From: Sinotaia quadrata
Lineage: Eukaryota; Mollusca; Gastropoda; Architaenioglossa; Viviparidae
Direction: 5' to 3'
Assembly (NCBI GenBank): GCA_028829895.1
Contig: CM054180.1
Location: forward strand, 97,772,135 to 97,836,134
DNA: 64,000 nt
The notes under the pieces are model-generated. The model was not told the origin of the DNA. It saw only the letters and a list, made by a program, of their open reading frames with translations, and did no database searches. The translations under genes were made by a program, and so were the position numbers. Numbering within the stretch: the stretch's first letter is position 1; every line of letters starts with the position of its first letter. This document shows, one piece after another, positions 31,543 to 46,500 of the stretch.

Positions 31543-34500
31543 GTGAGGCAATCTTATCTTTATTTTAGAGTCATATAAATGTTAGTTTAACACAGTGAGG
31601 AGAATTATTCAGGAGCACAATCTTTTTTTGAAATATATTCTTGACAATCTTTAGTATTTAAAATTTTGTACAAATTTTTAAAATTTAGATTTTAATAAGA
31701 TAATCAGAAAATGTGAAAACTAAAATTAGACCACCTTAAAAATATATGGTTCTTTTCCCCCAAGCACTTTAAAATGATCATTAAAAAAATCAATCCCAAT
31801 AATAATATATGTATGATTATATTGTTTTTGTTTAGTTTTCATATTTGATTCAGTATAAATATTGTTCTGTGTATTTTTGAATTAATCACAGATCTATGCA
31901 TGAACTACATTAATACTAATAATAGTTTATTCATTATTGTTTTTATGTTGTTTAGTGTATGTCATGAGAAATGGCACATTCTCTCTTTGTGTATCAATAT
32001 CAATTTAATTTACATATAAAATTTTTACTTTCTGTGCTCATTTTGCTGGTGTGTGTGTGTTTGTTTTAGGTTTAGTAGATTCACTCAGTTGTTGCACTCA
32101 CTTCCTCACTTGTCATATAAACACCTCTGAATGTACCCATCACATACACATAAGATCTAAATAAAAACTAATCTGACAATGTAAAATTCTAGCATTGGAG
32201 GTAGAAGTTTGCATGTGTATTCCATCACTTTCATGCAAAAGCTGTTTGATCCATATAATTTGGTTGGAATGATTTAAACAAGATTTCATTACTTTGCACC
32301 ATTTGATTTTTTAGTTTTATTTATTTAATTTTCTTTGACACATATTGAAATGAAGTCATTTTGTTTCTCAGTGTATGCCCGGCCTAGGTACCAAAGTACT
32401 GTACCAGCTGCTGTATGATAAGCCGACTAAAATAATGGTTTTGACTGGGTGCTCCAGTGTCTCCACCTTTGTCGCTCAGGCTGCAAATATGTGGAAGCTC
32501 ATTGTTGTGAGCATTTTCTACTGTAGTTTGTTGACTGTAAAACTTGAAATACACATATGTCTTAATTATTGGACTGAATGATTTTATTGTATCAAGTTTA
32601 GGTTTTGGGATAAATATACAAAATGGTTTTCTTGTCAATAGGAAAGGAAGACTTTACTAAGTTTACTGCCTGTGTTATTTTGCTTTTTGCCTCATTATTT
32701 AAATAAGGAGGAAATAATGACCTGCCATTATCTAAAGTTTGCTAAATTAAAATATGTATAGTTTTATAATCGTGTTTAAATCTAGAAATGTTGTCACTCA
32801 GAATGACAGTTTGTCAGAAGAGTAATTTGTTAGAGTGGATAGTGTATCACAATATGGTAATCTGTTAAAATGGTAGTGTAGTCACAATGGTAAGAGTGGT
32901 AATTTGCTATCAGAACAGTAAAAATGGTAGTTATGAAGCATAGTCGTATTGAGAGTAGTAGTCATAGTAGTTAAAGTGGTAGTTGTAATTTGTAGTCATG
33001 GTGTTAGGGCTGTAGTGTGTAGTCACAATGGTAGTAGTGGTAGTGAATGATAATGGTGCTAAGAGTGGTAGTGTAAACCAATGAATAGCATAGTTACAGT
33101 GTTATGAGTGGTATTGTGTAGTTACATTGGTAGGAGTGGTAACCAGTGTGTAGTCAGATTAGTTGTGTCATGTGTAGTCAAAGTCAGTAGTAGTGTGTAA
33201 TCACAGAGTGGTTGTGTATTAGAGTGATAGTGTGTAGTATGAGTGGTAGTGTGTATTCATAATCATAGTGATAAAATGGTAATATGTAGTTAGAATGGTT
33301 AAATCAATAGTGCATAGTGATAGTGGTAATAACAATTGTGTGGTTAGGATAGTAGTTTGTAGTGATAAATAAGAGTGGTAATGTGGTTAAAGTTTTAGTA
33401 GCCACATTGGTATGAGTGGTAGTTTGGTCATGGTAGTAGTGTGTAAAACACAGTAATAAGACTAACAGTTAAACTGTGGTCAGGGTAGTAGTATTATTAA
33501 TGTGGTAAAAGTAATAATGTCAATGTATGGTCACATTGGTAAGAGTGGTAGTGAGAGGTTACAGTGATAGTGTGTCAGAGTGGTAGTGCATGGTCACAGT
33601 GATAGTGTGTCAGTCATAGTATAGTGTGTCACAGTGGTAGTGTGTGATCACAGTGACAGTGTGTCAGTCATAGTATATGAAGTCACAATGATAGTGTCAA
33701 ACATCATAGCAGTTTGTGGTCAAATTAGAAGTTAGTTAGAGTGGTAGTGTGTGGCCATATTATGCATTTGTCAGAGTGGTAATGTGTCTTAGATCTGCAG
33801 TCATAAAGTATTTTAGATAAAGTATGATAAATTTATCAGATATTACACAAGTATATTTTGTCATTTGATGCTTTGTTAGATCTGCTTAATTCTCTACATT
33901 GATTTATCCTCCCTTTTTTCCACAGCTTGCATATGGTGCAAGTTCACCTGCACTGTCGAACAGAGTTCGATTCCCTATGTTCTTCCGAACTCATCCTTCA
34001 GCCACACTGCACAATCCTACTCGGGTCAAGATCTTCAAAAAGTTCAACTGGAAAAGAATTGCCACTATTCAAGAAACACAAGAGCTTTTCACTTCAGTGA
34101 GTATTCCTCTTAACATTTAATACATAACTATGTATGCTTTAGCATAAATCAATTCGAGTAGAAGTTGAGCCCTTAATTTAAAAAAGTATTCTAATGTACT
34201 GATTTTAAGTGAAAGTGCAAATGTAGAAGCCAAGATGTTAATTTTGCCACAGTTGGGGGGAGAAGTTGTGCTGATTTGGGTTTTAGTTTTAAGTCAGTAC
34301 AACTCACAGTGTTTTGGTGTTTAAAATAGAAAGAATAATGAGCACACAGCAGTTAATGATCAAAGACAAAGCACACATTTACTAAAACATGGAGTCTATG
34401 TATATTGTAAGATGAGAGGGAATTTTAAAGAAAAAGATGTTCTATCAAAGAAATATGTATTATTTATTATATTTTTAAAAAAATTAATCATTGCATTCTT

Positions 34501-37500
34501 GTTGCTTCAAAGCAAAGCTCAGTTAATAAAACTCTCCTGACTAAGGTTCCATCATGCAGTCAAAACTGATTTTGATTGACTGTGAAACCATATGCCCATA
34601 TGCAGCCATCATTAAAAAATAAAAAATACATTCTATGCCTTTTGATTTTAGTTTTAAAATCAGTACATGGAATTAATACTGTAACTGAATGTTTTCTTAA
34701 ATAATTGAAAGGAAATAAGTATATACATTAAACCAAAGTTTTGTGATGTGCAGCAAATTTTTTTTTAATAGTTGAAAGGACATAAGTTGAGAAAAAACAC
34801 AAACAAAGAAATGGTAGCACATTATGTGAAGTTAAAAAAAGTTTTATGGATCTAGCAACATGGAGTAGATACAAAATAATTGACATTGGCACCTATCTCT
34901 TGTCTTCTGTTTGAAAGTAAAAAATAACAGCATTTGCAAAATGTTTTATACTTGTATATTTATTCTGCAAGCACTCTTTTACAATAATAAATACCATGAA
35001 ACCAAGAAAACTGAAAAGTAATATAATGAATATTATAGCAATTTGAACCACAAGTAAAGTATCAAATAAGCAGAAATATTATTAGTATATTATTACTTGA
35101 ATGATTGTGTTAGGTAAAGAATTATTTATGTAATTTTCTAGACTCCAGGAATATATGATTCTTACTCTACTTATTAATGACATTTGTTTATGAGCTATTA
35201 TTTCAGAAACAATTTTTGTAAATTGTATATAATTTCCCAGATATCTTAAGCCCATTATAACTTGATTATTCTTTTTCTTCTTTATTTTAGACTATTGAAG
35301 ATCTTGAAAAACGAGTCAAATCTGAAGGCATTGATATTGCTGTTCGACAGAGTTTTCTCACAGATCCAACAAATGCCGTGAGAAATTTAAAGGCAAGAGT
35401 GTTTTTTTAAAAATAAACCAGCAACATTATTTTTATCTCAAAAACTGTACATTAATCTTCATAATATTTTTGTAAAATTGGTTGATTATAAACAACATCA
35501 ATATCATTAAACTTCCAAACTAGTATAAACATCTATCTTATATATAGTCTTTCAGCTCTGTCTGCTTGTGTGAAATGCATTCCTTCGAGCATGTGGGAGT
35601 TTTTTGAGCAACGCTAAAGCATCCTTGTCCTTCAAGCAATTGGGAGGGTTTTTTCATGTGGCCATCTTTATGTTGCATTGTTGTGTTCACAAAACAGCAC
35701 AGGAGGTTCTTTTTTCACATGGCGAGTTTTTATGTACCAATGGTCAAGATCATTTGCTTTATGATGCTTGAATTTTTACTCACAGTGTGACTTCAGTTTT
35801 GGGGAGTGATGCTAAAGCATCCTTGACCTTTGAGCAATTGGGAGGTTTGTTTCACATGGCCAGCTTTATGTAACAACAGTCAAGGTCATTTGCTAGACGA
35901 TGCCCAAATTTTCATGTGCAAGCCTTCCAGTAAATAAATTTATTTATGTTCCTAGCAATACATTCATTTTAAATTTCTATGCATCATACTCTAGTTAAAA
36001 AAGAAAATGTGTTGCAGTTTATTTGTATTTTTTCTAAAGCTATGCAAGCAGTTTACAAATATGCATTACCATATATAATGCATATTATATAAGTATTTTT
36101 TCTTCTAGTTTTTCCCTTTAAATAGTTAACAGCAACCTTAGTGGTTCTTTTGAGCCCTTACAAACTGAATTTCTTTCATAAAACTTTAAAAGTCCTTACA
36201 GATCAAGATATATGTTTATAATTCTGTATATTTGTGAAAGTTATACAAAAAATGTATCATTTCATGTGCATAGCACTAATGAAAAGGATCTGGAAATTAC
36301 AAACCAACTGCATCACTAACATGAGAAACAGACTGAAAATCTGTCATTATTTTATGTATTTCCTATTTAGCAAGCATGGAAATCTATTTTGGCTTCTGAA
36401 GCTAGAATAAATTTCTGTTCAGCCAATTAGTTGCCTAAGAAATGTTCATCCATATTTGGATTTGAGTTTTTCTTGTCAAAGCACCAATATTTATTTCTTT
36501 TCATTTAAAATGCTGGCAACGTGTTTGTTTGGCCTATGTATAACATTAGCTCAGCCTTAATTATACTTAGTTGTTCGAAATGCAGGTTGAATTTATTTAG
36601 AATGATTGATTCATTTATTAAACTCTTAATCATGTATAAATGATCTATCCTCAAGCGGCTTTGGGATAATCAAATTTATTCTGCCACAGTGTAAGAGTGT
36701 GTTGTTGCTGCTTGGTACCTAAGTCATTTGTTTTTATTTTTGCTACAGAGACAAGATGCACGGATTATTGTTGGCGTCTTTTATGAGGACATGGCTCGTC
36801 GAGTATTTTGTCAGGTGAGAAATTCTGTAGAGAGTTAAGAATATTTACAGCTTATACTTATAATAATTAATATTTATTTAATTGTAGCATGATTTTTTCC
36901 CATCACAAAACCATATTTATAACAGTAAGGATAAAAAATAATAATGATGGTGGGTATTTATTTGTGCTAATTTTCCTAAGAATAGTATTATAGTAAGCAA
37001 AGCTGAACATTCATGGGCAAGGGTTTGAATAAGAATTGATCCAGAAAAATTTCAATAATGAAGGCCAGGCTTGAACCCAAGACTTTTTGTATGCAAAGCT
37101 TGATAGGCAGTAATGCTTATCACTGATTCCCAGAGTTCTACCAAGCAAAAGTTACCATAAATGTTGAACTTCCCAGATATCAAATTCCATTTGCCTTGAG
37201 AATAATGTCCATTGAGAGACTATCAGAGAGTCAAGCAAGTAAAAAACTATCTGTACTACAAAATTTGACACTGTTACAAGAACCCAGCATTATCAAATGA
37301 AAGTTGAATAGTATCAAAACATGATATAAGGTGACCTAAAGGCATGAAAGATGTCAGAAATAACTCATATTTGTATCACTATATGATGTGAATGAGAAGA
37401 GAAATATATGTACACATACAACCTTTTTATTTAAATCTTGGTTTTAATGGAGGCAAATCTGGCTTGCAGCAGCATAACCTCTTTGCCAGTTTTGAAGCAT

Positions 37501-40500
37501 ATTCTATCCGTCCTAATGAAGTGAGAGAAAAATATATGAAGAGTATTTCTATTTGAAATGCATGAGCTCATTGTATGAACATTATTTATAAATTGTTCTT
37601 TTTATACTAATAATATCATATTATTTTATGGCTTGCATAAAACATAGGATTGCTTGGGTTAAAATTGAAAGAATGTGAAGAATTGTACTGCATATGACCC
37701 ACAATGCACAGGTATGACAGCCAGTGCTGGAACAGAGGCAGAAATGGCTTAAAATCATTTGTATAAGATAAAAGTTATTTACCTGATTCACATTAATCTC
37801 ATGTTCACACACATATGCAAACACACACACACACACACTACCACAAATCCTTAAATAATCTATTATTTATTTTTTTTATATAATTCTTTATTTGTAATGG
37901 TGGAGTTTACAGGCTTACAAAGAAAAACTGTACGGCAAAAAGTATGTTTGGCTGATTATTGGCTGGTATCCAGATAACTGGTATCGTGTGAAAGATGACC
38001 GTCACAATTGTACTGTGGAGCAATTAGAGGAAGCATTAGAAGGTCATCTCACTACAGAAGCTGTCATCCTGCATCGTGAACCAACGATGACTGATGTGGG
38101 CATGGTCAGTGCAAGAATAATATAGATTTATTGCTGTTGTATTATACATTTTTATTAATATATGTCATTAACTCTCTTTGGTAATCATGTTTTCCAAACC
38201 TACCTATAATTTTGGTTGATAAATTCATCAGCTAATAGTACTCAAGGGAAATAATGATAGTCTTGTTTTTAATGAGCAGCACAAGAAGAACATCGGTCAA
38301 ATTTCGAAATCTACATCCATATGACTTAATTTTTTTCATTCTCACTTATAAAGCATATTTCCGACCATTCATTGTTGAAAAAATCAGTTATTTATTTTGT
38401 ATTAGTTATTTAGAAAAAACACATTCTCTTCTTTATTGCTTAAATTAAGAATTAGCTTTACATTTTTTAATCAAATTGCTTTCCATTGCTATAAAGGTCA
38501 ATGCTCTATTTATAGAATAAGTGTTACATTTAAGTTTAAATTAAATGTTAAATGTGTTCTGGATTATAGAATAAATTTTACATTTAAGTTTAGATTTTTT
38601 GTTTGTTTTCATTTACTGTTAAAAAGTTATTATTTAGTATATGTAGTAAAAACAGTTTCATGTGTGTTGACTGCTGGAATGTGATGATTTTGTGATAGCA
38701 GCTTTTAGTTTCTGTGGCAGAATAAATCATTTCCAGGATATTTATAGAAACTTGTGTTTTAGCTTGTTGTCATTTTTGTTTCATTTGCTTGCAGACTGCT
38801 CAAGAATTCACACGACGTTTAAATATACACCTAAATACCTCCGATCCAAGTCTTATAACTGGCTATCCTGAAGCACCCTTAGCTTATGATGCTGTGTGGG
38901 CTTTAGCGCTTGCTTTGAATAAAACAGCAAATAAGTAAGCACAATGAATTCTTTCAAAATATAGCCTCTGATCCTTGAATTAAACAAGTTTAAAATAAAT
39001 ATGCTTGGTATATTTTGTTGTTGTTGATCATTTGTTGAATATTTTGCTGTTGAATAAATATTTTGACAGGATAAACTAAATATATTGCAAAATGGTTGAT
39101 ACATACTTTTAATAACACAATCCCCAAATTCAGTATTTTGAGCCATAATGTGACCTTCAATTTTGCTCTTAACTATGAACAGTTTGCACAACTTAAACAT
39201 ATTGAGTGTGAGACAATAATTGGATCTTCTATCCATTTATCAACTTGGGGCAATAGTAAAATTCCATCTGTCTTTCAACTTTGGAGCAATATGTGTATCT
39301 TCCAGTTATGCAAAATGTTTTGTTGTTGACTTTCCAGAGATATGACATGGATTAATTGTATTACTGACATTTGTTTAAAAGTTTTTAGCTGATTTTAAAA
39401 AAATGAAAAATAATACATAGCTGACAGTTGTTTACTAATTATTTACAGACTTGCGGAAAGAGGCAAAAAACTGGAAGATTTTGACTACAACAATGAGGAA
39501 ATATCTCAAGAAATTTACTCAGCCATGAATTCCACAAAATTTCTTGGAATATCTGTAAGGATTCCTGCATACTGGTTGAATGAATGTTAGTGCGATAGCG
39601 GATACATAAATAAAAGTTTGCTTATTTGATTTTTTTTTATCTTTCATACTTTGTATATTTGTGAGTAAACATTACCTACTTTCTTGAGTTTATTGGAAAA
39701 TAATAAGAATGAATGCACTTTATAAGTAAAATAAAGTTTTCCTACTTATTTACTGTTAGGACAAGAGGAACTAAATTACCTTTATTCTGTTGCCAAAAGC
39801 TGAAATGGTAACCTTTAATTGTGGAAACTGAAGCCCAATACTGATCAGATGGCCAAACAGTAAATTCAGCCAAAACTGAAAAAGGTGTGTCAGAAAAATT
39901 AAAAAAATAAAGAAATAAAAAAATGCACTTACAGAAAGTGTACCAGTAAGCCTAATAGGTCTTCAGAGATAGATAGATCTTCTGGCATCAACAGGAATTG
40001 CCATCCATTTTCTTAAAGCTGCCTTGCTTGAACAGAGATACAGCCAAGGTAAGTGGAGCATTTGAAATATTAAAACTTTGCTAGTTCTTTTAATTTCTGG
40101 TTAGTGCTCAGTTCTTCCTAATATATTTACATCTGCTAGGGATGTAAGAGCATTTTCTCTTGTATAGAACATGTCTTTTCAGAGAAAAATATTGTTTTTC
40201 TCTTTCCCTAAAAGTTGTACTACTAAATCCATAGTGAAAATGACAGTCATTTTTCTAGAACATCCTTGCATATCATACAAGAAGAACGACATAATTACTT
40301 TATCCTTCTACATACATAATACAGCTTATTCAAAATCCTGAAACTAGAACAATGGAGTTGCATCATGTAATTTGCACAAATTCAAGTGTACATGCTCAGC
40401 AGAAATACATCAAAGCCTTTCAAAAATATTTGATCTTGCTTTTCATCATTAGTGAGATAAAAGATTTGAATCAGCTGTTTCCTCATTCATTCTAAGTTTT

Positions 40501-43500
40501 ACATGCCTGTTAAAATATGAGCATCTTGCCATGCTGAATGTGATTCTAATATTGAAGGTACATACCTCAATTTCATACAACATGGCTTAATCTATCAAAT
40601 GAACTATTGTGCTAAGCCCCTGAAAGCAAACGGCATAATAATAGTTTGTCACTAAATAGTCAACTTTATCCATTTCAGAAGCCTGCACTACAGGAAATTT
40701 AAAGACTTATTAAATAAACTAGACAGATATCGAAGATGTTTACTAATCTGAAGTCCTTTGGCTCATCTGTGGTAAAAAATTAGCACAAATATTTATTTTT
40801 AAAGAGGAAATACAAAAATTCATGGAACTAAAAGAAAAACCATTCACTGAATTCAGTGAAGATAAATGGATTATGAATTACATTTCTAGTCGATATAATT
40901 ACCCACTGGAATGAATTAAATTCATATCTCCAAGGGAAAGGTAAATTAATTTAAAGCTATTTTGATTATGTCAAATTTTTTGAAATAATGGGGTTTTTTT
41001 GTAACACAAGTTCAAAATAAGCACTATGTGCAACTCCTCATGAAGTGTGATGTTCAAGACTGTAAAAAGTACCTCAGTGTTATAATATCTGAACTAATGG
41101 AAGAATTTGATACTAGGTTTCAAGATTTCAAGAAAAATAGCATTAGTTTCAATCTCCTTTCCTCTCCTTTCTCCATCAGTATAAAAAGGCTCCAGAACAT
41201 CTGCACATGGAATATGTTGAGTTTAAGTATGAATCTGACTTGAAGGTGAAGTTCAAATGTGTTTGGCATTCTCAGATATGCAGTTTTCATGATTTCACTA
41301 TTTGGCAGCACATATATATGTAAGCATGAAGTGTTCTCCAGGATAAAATGAAGTGCATGACAAGATCACAGATCACAGACAGTCATGTGGAGAGTTTTCT
41401 TCAAGTGGTTGCTTCATCCATCATGCCTGATATTGGGAGTCTTGTTTGTGTTGCTGCTTCATCCATCATGTCTGAGATTGGGAGTTTTGTTTGTGTTGCT
41501 GCTTCATCCATCATGCGTGATATTGGGAGACTTTGTGAGAAGTATTGCCAAGTCTCACACTAACATTTTGTAGTTACAGTTAAAATAAAATGTATGTTAG
41601 AGAATCCAGACTTTTAATCAAGATAACAATATTTTCTATCATTAAAGCAATTAAAACTGCATTTTTATAGTAAAACTAGTTCATATTTTTATATTCTATT
41701 TTCTATATAGTGTATAATTTTACAACTTTTGCAATTAGGGTTAGAATCAGTAGGTGTACCACTTGTGGGTTATACACGTGGAACATGAATCAGTCCACAA
41801 TAATGGTTGTGGCTCTTTGCCCAGACAGCCCTGTGATAGACTTTGGGATAAAAAGGATGCTATATTATGTAATAAAAATTGCTGGAAGATTAAGAAAAGC
41901 TGACCTTTAGAAGCTGTCAGTCTTCCCTGAGTTTTTTCAGTGGCAACATTATTGTACAATATGATTCTTAGAGTGTATTCTTTCAAGATTGTTTCTACAC
42001 TTAATAACAATATTAATAATGGGTATTCATTTCCACTAAGTGCTTTTAAACATTGCTGCTCAGCTCAACATTCAAGAGCTAGGGAATGGGTAAGGATTGA
42101 CAGAAAAATGTCAGTGATCTAGCTGGACTTGAACCCATGTATACAAAGTTGTCATCTTTTACCTAATTTACCACTGATCTCATTATGCAGTTAAAATGTA
42201 TGAACTAATATAAAGTGAGCTCTTATTGTTTGACACTTGATTGCTTTGTCTGTATGCATGTTTGTGTATATATGCATGCTTGTGTGACATTATTGTACTT
42301 TACTAAAATACACACTTTCAAAACCTGTTTCTGTATTTTATGCACTCAGATATTCCGATGTATTTAATAATATTATGAAAATGAAGTGAGCAGTGACACA
42401 TTTTTTCAGATTGTTTGAAAGTTGTCTTAGAATACTGTGTAAAATTAGTCATTATAGATTATAGCAGAGATTTAGGACATTTATTTCAACATTCTTTGAT
42501 TTGGACAATGGCAATGACACACAAAATCTGTTCCTTGTTGACTTGTAGCTCTAATTTTGCTAAGAATGTTAATGAGATCAATATTTTCTAATAAGAATTT
42601 ATCACTTCATTTATTGTGGTTCTCTGTGCAGGGTAATGTTGCTTTCTCATCCCAAGGAGACAGAATAGCTTGGACACAAATAGAACAGATGATTAGTAAG
42701 TACAATATTTAATTCTCTTTTTATCCCACCATTTTAAAAAATAAAATTATTAAAAACAGAAATGTGTTTATTTAATGTTATCATAAGATATTAAATTTTA
42801 TTTAAATTACATGCTTAATGTTGTTAGTGTAAAGTGTCTTTGTGGCATTAAATATGCAAAATTTGACATATATATAGTATTACAGAGAAATCTATTCCAC
42901 TTATTGAATACATTTTTAAGACCTAGAGAATAGAAATTTTGATCATGCAAACTTCTTCGTGAAAAATACAAAAGAAATCCCAGATGTATAATTAATTTCA
43001 TTTCTTTCATATGACAAGAAAAGTTTCAATAGTTAACAGCTTCTGGAAATGTTTTGGTATCAAAAGTTAAATATTAGTCAGAGTTCTTCTTGACTCTTAA
43101 TGGTCTGATGACCAGTGGCTAAGGGCTTTTGTTTGGTGACTGAACAGCTCATAGTAATAAAATATTTTTGTGCTTCTAATGCACTTTTACTAGCATTTAA
43201 ATAGATGACATTTTGTTTTCATCACATGGATATTAAGTGGATAGGAAGGTTGATGCCCCTACCCCTCATCCCTTTGTGTAATTTAGTGTAAAAACTTGTG
43301 GGATTGCTTACTTTGGAACATCTGAAATCTTGTAAAAACTTGTGGGATTGCTTACTTTGGAACATCTAAATCTTGCAAAAACTTTTGGGATTGCATATAC
43401 TTTGGAACATCTAAATCTTGCAAAAACTTTTGGGATTGCTTACTTTGGAACATCTAAATCTTGCAAAAACTTTTGGGATTGCATGTACTTTGGAACATTG

Positions 43501-46500
43501 AAATCTTGTAGAAGCACACTTTTTCAGATGTATTTATAATAATATTTAGTTAGGACTATAAATCTGAAATTTGCTAAACTTACCAAATTGCCAGATACTA
43601 ATGATTAGTTCATTTCACCTTTGACCTAGATTTCTTTTTGCTTGTTCATTAATAATTGGTTTTAAATTATGTTTTATTATGTCATAAATTTATTATGTTT
43701 AGGTAGTTAAACAGATATCTTAGTATGATGTTTACAATAGATATCAATAAACTTAGTGATAGACAATGATCAGCTATAACATTTGCTGTATTTTAAATTT
43801 CTTCTATATATATATATGACCATTACTTGTAGAAATATGCTTAATCTATTAATTATTAAACTTTTCATTATATAGGGTTTGTAATTTTTGTAAGACTTTT
43901 ATTGGTCTGGAATACAGGTTTTTATCTCATAGGGTTGACATAAAATAATATGGCTGACTATCAGGAGAGGTGGGGTTGGCCCATTGTATAAATTTAGTGT
44001 CACATACAAGTATAGTAACAAGATAATATGGCTGACAGACATGGGAAGGAGGGATGGCCTACTTTAATTGAGTTTGACATCTGTGAGACAACAAATTTGC
44101 AAGATAACACTCCAGAAAGGGGTGGATGTCAGTGAAGTAAGCAAATATCAGATGTAGACATTAAGCGGAAATAAATCATTAAGATCCAGGGAGAGAACTG
44201 TAGACCTGTGGATATACAAGGTCATGCTCAGAAAGAAGCTGACTTATGAATGAGATTGAGACTGTGGGGGCATTTAAAGGGAGAGTATCATTTTCCTTAT
44301 CCATAGTTGTATTTTGTTCTTGTTTCAGATGGAACTTATAACAAGCTTGGTTTCTATGACTACGTACTTGATAATCTTACTTGGTATGATAGAGAAAAAT
44401 GGATAGGTTTGTATAAGGATTTTAATATATCTGTTTAGTAAATATAGGAAATTGTTTATTTTTACAGTCACCACTCTCATAATTTGACTTCATTTGAAGG
44501 GGGGGGGGGGGGGAATAAACACATAGTTAACTATGACCAGAGATATTTAAAACTGCAAATAATTGAATATTAATAATCAGTAAAGACATCTTTTGGGGGC
44601 AGATCTATGACCATGTGTAATTTTTGTTTTCGGATTGAAAGCCTTCTACCTGAACTCTTTGTATTCATGCACAGATGCACACACAAATTTGTACACACAA
44701 AAATACATCAGTAGTATATTCTTAAAATTAAAAGATGCATTGGGAAAATCTCTCATCTTTATGAACATCTGTGTTGACCTTTATTACTAAAGTAATTTTT
44801 TGATTTATTCAGATCTCAGAGGTGTTAGTTTCAAATTATCTAAACACAAAAAGACCACATATGTTGCTGACATAAGTTTTCACTGAAATGGTTGCATCCT
44901 AGCTAGATTAATACTTGGCCAAGTGTGGTTGTTCATCTTTTTTTATTTTACAGGTGGCAAGGTCCCCCCTGATCAGACCAAAGTTACTGACTCTTTGCGC
45001 GTTGTGTCACAAATGCTATATTTTGCCATGTGTGCCCTAGCCACATTTGGCATTCTGGCTGGTGTATTTTGTCTTATTTTTAACTATCGCAACCGCCATC
45101 GCAGGTAAGTTTGAGTATAGTACCTCACCACACTAATCTCTTCACTTTCAGTGTTCTGTACAGTGGACGTTAGAGTTATTGTTTTACTTAAAAAGGAAAT
45201 GAAGAGATAAAATAAATTATGTCTTGAAATATCTATTAGGCATCCACAGCACTATGAGTTACTTCATCCTGATTGCATGTTCAGCAAACCTCTGTGCTAA
45301 GGGAACTAACTTTTCAAAAAGGATAACCTCCCTCTGATTTACTCATTACTGTTAGTAGCTAACTTGCTGAGTATATATATATTCAAGCAAGATGGAAGGA
45401 TGGAGATATATTTAGTTGTGGACCTATATTCTCGAAAAAAACAACTAACTTATTTCACTTTGAAGAGAATTTTCCTTCACACAAATGAGATATTCACAAA
45501 AAAAGTAGAATGACAAATAGTTGGTGGGTATTCAGTGTTTACATCTTGTATATAAAAATTATTCATGCAAATCAAAAGTATATTATTGATTAACCTCCCT
45601 TTGTACCCACTTGCCAATTAGAAGTTTTTGAACTGCTTCAGTCTGGCACATTTTCTAAAAATATTTAAAGTTCCTCACCAACATCATTGAAAGCTAAGTG
45701 AGGTAAATTAAATTGGCTGTTTTACTCTTGATCATGTTTTTAGTGCAGTATTTCAATATTTGAGTTTTTAATCAGTCTGATGAAAATATTGAATTCATAT
45801 TGAATTCAAATTGTTTATTCAGTGGCTTCTGCAAAAGCATACTAAAATGAGTGTCATATATATTATTGAGCAATGCATGTTAAATTTCTTTTTTATAAAA
45901 AAATCAGAAAGCCTGAGCATGTTACAATAGTGAGTAAACCTAAAGAATGCAAAATAAAAATATATTGTAATATATATCATACATTGAAAAACAATAATAC
46001 ACAGTACAGAATAAACTCATAATAAACATCTGTACAAGGTGCATATTTATAGATATAAACTTTAACCCAGATATGGAATTGATATGAAATAAACAAAAAC
46101 CAGAGAAAATGAAATTAAGTTGGTAGTGTATTGTTTTGAGAGCTTTCTTGAAAGATTTTTAATTTGTTTTAAAAGTTAATTGCAACTTCATAACATATAT
46201 ATTTTTTCTGTTATCAGTCCAACAGTGCCTTAATTCACAAGAAAAAATTGGAGATATTTTTAGCTTATTTTCAAGATGAAGTACTGAGAAAGGAGACCAT
46301 CTCATAAAAAATTTAGTTCTTGCTCAAAACCTGTATATGAAAAATATTTTTTCTTAATTGTCTGATGCATTTACACATTATTGTTTAAAAACTTCATTTT
46401 GGAAGAAACTTTGCTTGCTGTATAACTCTTATGATTTTGAATTGATGCAATGCATGATTTTAGTAAATTAAAATTTTTAATTATTTATTTCCTCTCATTT

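Noticed and set aside
38853..39236. 127-codon minus-strand frame
   Set aside because: It overlaps GABBR1 exon 7 in antisense and has no recognisable motif.
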